Assembly: GCA_024234435.1 (NCBI GenBank)
Contig: JACKOF010000002.1
Span: 434,001-498,000 of the forward strand
Length of the DNA: 64,000 nt
Direction of reading: 5' to 3'
Source of the DNA: Pseudomonadales bacterium
GTDB taxonomy: Bacteria > Pseudomonadota > Gammaproteobacteria > Pseudomonadales > Porticoccaceae
Positions 59,414 through 64,000 of this stretch are shown piece by piece; the first letter of the stretch is position 1; each line of letters opens with the position of its first letter. The notes beneath the pieces are model-generated. The model worked only from the letters and a program-made list of their open reading frames with translations, did not search any database and was not told the origin of the DNA. Position numbers and translations under genes: made by a program.

Positions 59414-60400
59414 ATGGCGACTAAAGATGTGTTATCAGAGGGAGAGTTGGATGCGCTGATGGATAGCGTATCCGGTGGCGATGTGCCTCTGGAGGATATT
59501 GGTGATGGTCGCTCCTGTCAGCCGTTTGATTTCAGTACTCGTGAGCAGGCACTGTTGGCGCAGATGCCTGCTCTGAGAACCATTAATGAAAAGCACTCGC
59601 AAGCTCTCGAGGGTGGTTTGTATTCCCTGTTCAAAATGACCTCCGAGGTGGCTGTTGCCGATATTAAATTGCGGAAGATTTCCGAAGTGCTTGCCGCTAT
59701 TCCTGAGCCGTCAGCCATCAACGTTGTGAAAATCAAACCGTTTAATGGTAGTACGCTGGTTGTTCTGCCCGGCGAGTTGCTGTCATTTTTTGTTGATCAG
59801 TACTTCGGCGGTGCGCCTGGCTCAAATACGGCTATGGCGGCCAGAGAAAATCTGACGCCGACGGAAAAACGTATCAGTGATGTTTTGCTGGACAAATTCA
59901 TGTCAACGCTGGTTGAGGCATGGAAGGAAAAGATAGTCTTGTCCTGTGAGCTGGAGGCCTTTGAGGTCAATCCGGAGTTTTTACCGCCTTTGCCGCTGGG
60001 TGAGATGGCGATGCAATTCCAGTTTGAGATTCGTGTGCTTGAGTGGAAGGGTGCTATTGACTGGGTGGTGCCTTATTCCGCACTTGAGCCCCTGCGCGGC
60101 AAGCTGGGTGATCCGGCCAAAAAACCATCGCCGAGGCAGAGTGATAAAAGCTGGGAAAATTATTTTCGGAACGAATTGCTCGGCGTTGATATTGAAGTGA
60201 GCGGTTTGTTTGCCTCAAGGCAGGCAAGCCTGGGTGATGTGCTCGCTTTTCAAATGGGTTCTATCGTGCCACTAAAACCGCCATCAGATGTTGCTGTGTG
60301 CATTGATGGGCAGCCTTTTTCAAGTGGTGAGTATGGTGTTGCGAATGGGCATAAAGCTATCCGGATAAAAGAAGTTTTCAGTTCTGATAGCCAGCCATAA
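59414..60400 (+). CDS. fliM: Flagellar motor switch protein FliM
   Basis: C-ring protein of 328 residues that receives CheY-phosphate. The N-terminal CheY-binding peptide is seen as LSEGELDALMDSV; the middle domain has the family segment KIKPFNGSTLVVLPGELLSFFVDQYFGGAP; the C-terminal domain (about 245-328) is FliN-like and includes GSIVPLKPP. No chemotaxis gene is in the window, but this FliM predicts that CheY exists. It lies 20 bases after fliL. Confidence 0.96.
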   Translation: MATKDVLSEGELDALMDSVSGGDVPLEDIGDGRSCQPFDFSTREQALLAQMPALRTINEKHSQALEGGLYSLFKMTSEVAVADIKLRKISEVLAAIPEPSAINVVKIKPFNGSTLVVLPGELLSFFVDQYFGGAPGSNTAMAARENLTPTEKRISDVLLDKFMSTLVEAWKEKIVLSCELEAFEVNPEFLPPLPLGEMAMQFQFEIRVLEWKGAIDWVVPYSALEPLRGKLGDPAKKPSPRQSDKSWENYFRNELLGVDIEVSGLFASRQASLGDVLAFQMGSIVPLKPPSDVAVCIDGQPFSSGEYGVANGHKAIRIKEVFSSDSQP

Positions 60401-60416
60401 GTTTACGGAGACGGGA

Positions 60417-60791
60417 ATGAGTGAAGATTTGGAAGGTGTAGTTGAGTCTGGTGACGAGTCCGTCAAGCAGCCTGAACCGTTGCCGGAGTTTGAGCAGCAA
60501 CCGAATACGCCAAAGGCAGGTACTTCGGGGGAGATTAACCTGGAGGCTCTGATGGATGTGCCGGTGACGCTTTCGGTGGAGATTGGTCGCAGCAAGCTGC
60601 CAATAAAACAGTTGATCAGCCTGAACCAGGGCTCTGTGGTGGAGCTTGACCGGGAGGTTAGCGAGCCTCTGGATCTGATGGTGAACGGTACTCTTATTGC
60701 CCGCGGAGAGGTGGTAGTGGTTGACGGACAGTTTGGTTTGAGGTTGATCGATATTGTCAGCCCCTCTGAGCGATTGAAGAAGCTGAAGTGA
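60417..60791 (+). CDS. fliN: Flagellar motor switch protein FliN
   Basis: C-ring protein of 124 residues. An acidic N-terminal tail (about 1-45) is followed by the conserved domain with LMDVPVTLSVEIGRSKLPIKQLISLNQGSVVELDREVSEPLDLMVNGTLIARGEVVVVDGQFGLRL. The stop overlaps the fliO ATG by one base (TGATG). Order fliM-fliN-fliO is standard. Confidence 0.96.
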   Translation: MSEDLEGVVESGDESVKQPEPLPEFEQQPNTPKAGTSGEINLEALMDVPVTLSVEIGRSKLPIKQLISLNQGSVVELDREVSEPLDLMVNGTLIARGEVVVVDGQFGLRLIDIVSPSERLKKLK

Positions 60792-61261
60792 TGAGAAACA
60801 GGGCGGCAATGAACCGTGTGGCAGCAATATTCTTATTGTTGCCTGCTCTGCTGCTCGTTTTCCCCAGTGTGTATGGTGCAGAAGCAGTTGCTTCAAAAGA
60901 CTTGTTGAGTGCAGGCTATTTCTTTCAGGTTTTTGGCTCTCTGCTGCTGGTCCTGGGGCTGGTGTTCGGGCTGCTGTTTTTGTTGAGAAAAATTAACGGG
61001 CTGCCGTCCGGCTCGAAAGCAACGATCCGCGTGCTTGGCTCGGTCCGTCTTGGTTCGCGCGAAAAAATGATATTGGTACAGGCGGGTGAGCAGCAACTTT
61101 TAATTGGTGTGGCGCCGGGCGGAATCAGTACGCTGCACACTTTTGAAAAGCCCATTGAGGGGGTGGCAGACCCTGCTGCCTTACCGGGCGGAGTTAAATC
61201 CGGGATTGATTTTGCTTCGCTACTGGGTAAGTCAAAGAAAGCAGATGGTGATCCTCAGTGA
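60791..61261 (+). CDS. fliO: Flagellar biosynthesis protein FliO
   Basis: Small inner-membrane protein, 156 residues, that helps FliP assemble into the export gate. An N-terminal hydrophobic segment (about 8-28) may be a signal sequence; the main helix is about 46-68 (FFQVFGSLLLVLGLVFGLLFLL), and the cytoplasmic part has VLGSVRLGSREKMILVQAGEQQLLIGVAPGGI. ATG at 60791 is preferred over a GTG three bases upstream. It overlaps fliP by 4 bases. FliO is poorly conserved, but position and pattern agree. Confidence 0.92.
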   Translation: MRNRAAMNRVAAIFLLLPALLLVFPSVYGAEAVASKDLLSAGYFFQVFGSLLLVLGLVFGLLFLLRKINGLPSGSKATIRVLGSVRLGSREKMILVQAGEQQLLIGVAPGGISTLHTFEKPIEGVADPAALPGGVKSGIDFASLLGKSKKADGDPQ

Positions 61262-62004
61262 AGTTTCTTGGTTGCGGTTTTTGGCTGGCAATACTATTGC
61301 TGATGCCTGAGTTTGCACTTGCCGATGCAAGTATCCCCCTTCTGACCGTGCAGCCGGATGGCAATGGTGGCAGCAGTTATTCGGCCAGTATTCAGATTCT
61401 GTTGCTGATGACACTCTTGAGCCTGCTGCCCGCAGCGCTCATTACCATGACGTCATTCACCAGAGTATTGGTGGTGCTGGCTATTTTGCGACAGGCACTG
61501 GGCACCGCCCAAACGCCTTCGAATCAGATTCTTTTGGGGTTGGCGCTATTCCTCAGTCTCTTCATTATGGCGCCGGTACTGGAGAAGGCCTACGACTCGG
61601 GATTAAAGCCTTACATGGATGAAACCATGGAGTTTAACGAGGCGTTTGAGCACGCCAAGTTGCCGTTCAGGGAGTTTATGCTTGGACAAACCCGTGAAGC
61701 AGACCTGATGATGTTCGCCGAGCTCGGTGGTTACGACGGCTTTCAGAGTGAAGATGATGTGCCGATGAAGGTGTTGTTACCTTCATTCCTGACCAGTGAG
61801 CTAAAAACCGCTTTTCAGATTGGCTTTCTGGTGTTTATCCCCTTTCTGGTGATCGATTTGGTGGTAGCCAGTGTGCTGATGTCGATGGGTATGATGATGC
61901 TGTCTCCCATGTTGATCTCGCTACCGTTCAAAATCATGCTGTTTGTGCTGATCGATGGCTGGTCATTAATTGTTGGCACTCTTGCGGCGAGTTTCGTCAC
62001 CTGA
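61258..62004 (+). CDS. fliP: Flagellar export gate protein FliP
   Basis: Core export-gate subunit of 248 residues. An N-terminal cleavable signal (ending about FALADA) precedes the mature protein with four helices and the strongly conserved LLSLLPAALITMTSFTRVLVVLAILRQALGTAQTPSNQILLGLALFLSLFIM. The C-terminal part is FLVIDLVVASVLMSMGMMMLSP. The start codon is GTG inside the fliO stop region, so translation is coupled. Confidence 0.96.
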   Translation: MKFLGCGFWLAILLLMPEFALADASIPLLTVQPDGNGGSSYSASIQILLLMTLLSLLPAALITMTSFTRVLVVLAILRQALGTAQTPSNQILLGLALFLSLFIMAPVLEKAYDSGLKPYMDETMEFNEAFEHAKLPFREFMLGQTREADLMMFAELGGYDGFQSEDDVPMKVLLPSFLTSELKTAFQIGFLVFIPFLVIDLVVASVLMSMGMMMLSPMLISLPFKIMLFVLIDGWSLIVGTLAASFVT

Positions 62005-62064
62005 CGTTACCCGCTCAATTGGGGCCTTTCAGTTAACAGAGTTGCCGTTGCCGGAGGTAAATAA

Positions 62065-62334
62065 ATGACACCTGAAGCTGTATTGGATATTGGTCGAGAA
62101 GCGCTCTATCTGACAGCGTTGCTGGCCGCGCCGCTGTTACTGTCTGCGCTTGCTGTCGGCTTGCTGGTTGGTGTATTTCAGGCGGCTACGCAAATTCAGG
62201 AAATGACGCTGAGTTTTATTCCGAAGTTGATTATTCTGGTGTTTGCGCTGTTGATTGCGGGCCCCTGGATGCTGCGCATGCTCACCGAGTTTACGTTGCA
62301 ATTGTTCAATGATATTCCGGGAATTCTGAGGTAG
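62065..62334 (+). CDS. fliQ: Flagellar export gate protein FliQ
   Basis: Two-helix inner-membrane protein of 89 residues, the standard size. The segments EALYLTALLAAPLLLSALAVGLLVGVFQAATQIQEMTLSFIPKL and GPWMLRMLTEFT match the family. GGAGGTAA precedes the ATG. fliR starts eight bases after its stop. Together FliP, FliQ and FliR form the helical gate. Confidence 0.97.
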   Translation: MTPEAVLDIGREALYLTALLAAPLLLSALAVGLLVGVFQAATQIQEMTLSFIPKLIILVFALLIAGPWMLRMLTEFTLQLFNDIPGILR

Positions 62335-62341
62335 CTGACAG

Positions 62342-63109
62342 ATGTTTACTGCGCAGCAACTGGTTGGCTGGATTGAAGGCTATTACTGGCCGTTTTTGAG
62401 GTTGTCGGCAATGCTTCTGGCATCGCCGGTGTTCAGCGCTTCTTCTTTCCCTGTACGGGGTCGTATTTTACTGGCGGTGCTGGTCACAGCTCTGGTTGCG
62501 CCGTCATTGCCAGCATTTCCTGACATTGACCCCTTTGGTCCGGAAGGAATACTCATATCCGGGCAACAAATTGTTATTGGTCTGGCGATGGGGTTTGTTG
62601 TGCAAATGATTTTCGGTGCTGTGGTGATCGCCGGGCAGTCGTTGGCCATGACCATGGGGCTGGGTTTTGCCATGTCGGTTGATCCGCAAAATGGTGTTCA
62701 GGTACCGGTTTTGAGTCAGTTTTATGTGATTCTGGCGACATTGATTTTTCTGGCGCTGGACGCTCACCTGATTCTTATAGAGTTGCTGGTGCAGAGCTTT
62801 ACCTTGTTGCCAGTAGGTTTTGCCGGTTGGGATAACGGTTTTGCATGGAATGTAGTGATCTGGGGAAGCCAGATGTTCATGAATGCCCTGTTACTGGCAA
62901 TCCCGGCATTGACGGCGGTGCTGCTGATCAATGTCGCGTTTGGGGTGATTACACGTGCTGCTCCCCAGTTGAATATTTTTGCAGTGGGTTTTCCGGTCAC
63001 CATTATGGCCGGGTTTTTGTTCATTTTGTTGTCCTTGCCAACCACGCTTGATTTGCTAACCGAGATGTTTGATGCGGGATTGTTGCAGGCTCTGGATATG
63101 TTTCGGTGA
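62342..63109 (+). CDS. fliR: Flagellar export gate protein FliR
   Basis: Polytopic inner-membrane protein of 255 residues with about six hydrophobic segments. Conserved parts include FLRLSAMLLASPVFSASSFPVRGRILLAVLVTALVAPSLP and GFAMSVDPQNGVQVPVLSQFY. The C-terminal VLLINVAFGVITRAAPQLNIFAVGFPVTIMAGF is typical. flhB follows 47 bases downstream in the same direction. Confidence 0.96.
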   Translation: MFTAQQLVGWIEGYYWPFLRLSAMLLASPVFSASSFPVRGRILLAVLVTALVAPSLPAFPDIDPFGPEGILISGQQIVIGLAMGFVVQMIFGAVVIAGQSLAMTMGLGFAMSVDPQNGVQVPVLSQFYVILATLIFLALDAHLILIELLVQSFTLLPVGFAGWDNGFAWNVVIWGSQMFMNALLLAIPALTAVLLINVAFGVITRAAPQLNIFAVGFPVTIMAGFLFILLSLPTTLDLLTEMFDAGLLQALDMFR

Positions 63110-63156
63110 AAACCGTTTCCGGACATGAAAAATTTAACAGGCCCTAGAGAACTGTT

Positions 63157-64000
63157 ATGGCAGAAAATCAGAGTTCATTAGAACGCACCGAACAGCCTAC
63201 CGAACGGCGGAAAAAGGAATCCCGCAAGAAGGGCCAGGTTCCCCGGTCACGCGAGCTAAACACCATGCTGTCACTGGTTATTGGCGCTTTAGGGCTGGTG
63301 ATTATGGGCGGCTCGATGGCCGCTGAATTCGGTGAGCTGTTTCAGTCGGTGTTGAGCTTTGAGCGCCCTCTGGCCTACGACAAAGAGATAGTTGCGGTAC
63401 GCCTTGTCAGCGTATTGCTGTCATCCCTGCTGATTCTGTTGCCATTTTTTGGGGTCATGATCGTCGCTGCGTTTGCCGGCCCTCTGGCAATGGGTGGTTG
63501 GTCATTCAGCCCTTCAGCAATGGCGTTCAAACTGGAGAAACTAAGCCCTCTGAAAGGCATCAAACGGGTTTTTTCTGCCAAGGGGCTGCTGGAGCTGTTT
63601 AAGGCGTTGTTCAAGTTTCTGCTGCTGAGTACAGCTGCCGCAATACTGTTCAGTCTTTCCAGTGAAAAAATTCTTCAGCTGGGTGGCTTGCCTGCATTGC
63701 AGGCTTTTACGGAAGCCAGCCGGTTTTTGGTTTGGAGTCTGTTGGTCATCAGTGCGGCCATGATTTTTATTGTGATATTTGATGTGCCGTTTGAAATCTG
63801 GAATCACAACCGGCAACTGAAAATGACCAAGCAGGAAGTCAAGGACGAGATGAAAGAAACAGAGGGGCGGCCAGAGGTGAAGGGTCGTATTCGCACATTG
63901 CAGCGGGAAATGTCTCAGCGTCGGATGATGGATGCGGTGCCTACGGCCGATGTGGTGATTACCAACCCGACGCACTTTTCGGTGGCGCTCAAATATGATG
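63157..64000 (+). CDS. flhB: Flagellar export switch protein FlhB, 3' end cut off
   Basis: Export substrate-specificity switch. The start MAENQSSLERTEQPTERRKKESRKKGQVPRS is typical; 281 codons are visible and the frame stays open to the last base, so roughly the last 90-100 residues are missing. Helices fall near residues 30-50, 88-110, 145-165 and 190-210. The autocleavage motif NPTH is present at 63970-63981 (in VITNPTHFSVALKYD), so the cleavable C-terminal domain is intact as far as seen. flhA is expected next. Confidence 0.96.
   Translation, partial: MAENQSSLERTEQPTERRKKESRKKGQVPRSRELNTMLSLVIGALGLVIMGGSMAAEFGELFQSVLSFERPLAYDKEIVAVRLVSVLLSSLLILLPFFGVMIVAAFAGPLAMGGWSFSPSAMAFKLEKLSPLKGIKRVFSAKGLLELFKALFKFLLLSTAAAILFSLSSEKILQLGGLPALQAFTEASRFLVWSLLVISAAMIFIVIFDVPFEIWNHNRQLKMTKQEVKDEMKETEGRPEVKGRIRTLQREMSQRRMMDAVPTADVVITNPTHFSVALKYD

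Noticed and set aside
1..64000. CRISPR arrays, insertion sequences, prophage genes, tRNA or rRNA genes
   Set aside because: I looked for regular spaced repeats, transposase motifs, integrases and tRNA-like cloverleaf ends and found none I could support.

Overview
The window comes from a flagellated, aerobic gammaproteobacterium. The order polA - small-RNA locus - engB - cytochrome c4 - dsbA, the FleQ/FleSR flagellar regulators, and sigma-54 and sigma-28 type promoters all resemble Pseudomonas and its marine relatives (a Cellvibrionales-like bacterium is my best guess, from gene content only). Base composition looks near 50% GC throughout. I saw no insertion sequence, prophage, CRISPR array, rRNA or tRNA. 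Genes are intact except the two cut by the window edges (cyoE at the left, flhB at the right).

Positions 1-5.3 kb hold the end of a cytochrome-oxidase assembly block (heme O synthase, SCO copper protein), a small DUF2721 membrane protein, and a zinc-uptake locus. In that locus zur-znuC-znuB is read leftward, znuA rightward, and Zur-box-like palindromes lie between them. Positions 5.3-13 kb are housekeeping: polA, an ErsA/Spot 42-type sRNA candidate with a sigma-E/AlgU-like promoter, engB, cytochrome c4, a DsbA with a lipobox and a CSHC active site, and the serine pathway pair serC-serA.

Positions 13-19 kb carry a leftward three-gene unit: a TonB-dependent receptor, a periplasmic ABC-type binding protein without permease or ATPase, and a hybrid histidine kinase with receiver and HPt domains. 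It reads as an outer-membrane-to-cytoplasm sensing chain and is the least standard system here. Positions 19-29 kb contain pdxH, rho, trxA, a TMEM64 membrane domain fused to a flavoprotein disulfide reductase, an ArsM-type arsenite methyltransferase, trhP, hemW and a diguanylate cyclase.

From 29 kb to the right end is one nearly continuous flagellar cluster. flgA-flgM-flgN is read leftward. Rightward come flgBCDEFGHIJKL, fliC-flaG-fliD-fliS-fliT, fleQ-fleS-fleR, fliEFGHIJ, fliK, fliLMNOPQR and flhB. Promoter-like sites fit a FleQ hierarchy: sigma-54 GG-N10-GC elements precede fleS, fliD, fliK and fliL (a weaker one precedes flgG), and sigma-28 elements precede flgM and fliC. cheV and cheR, which in Pseudomonas sit between flgA and flgB, are absent from that position.
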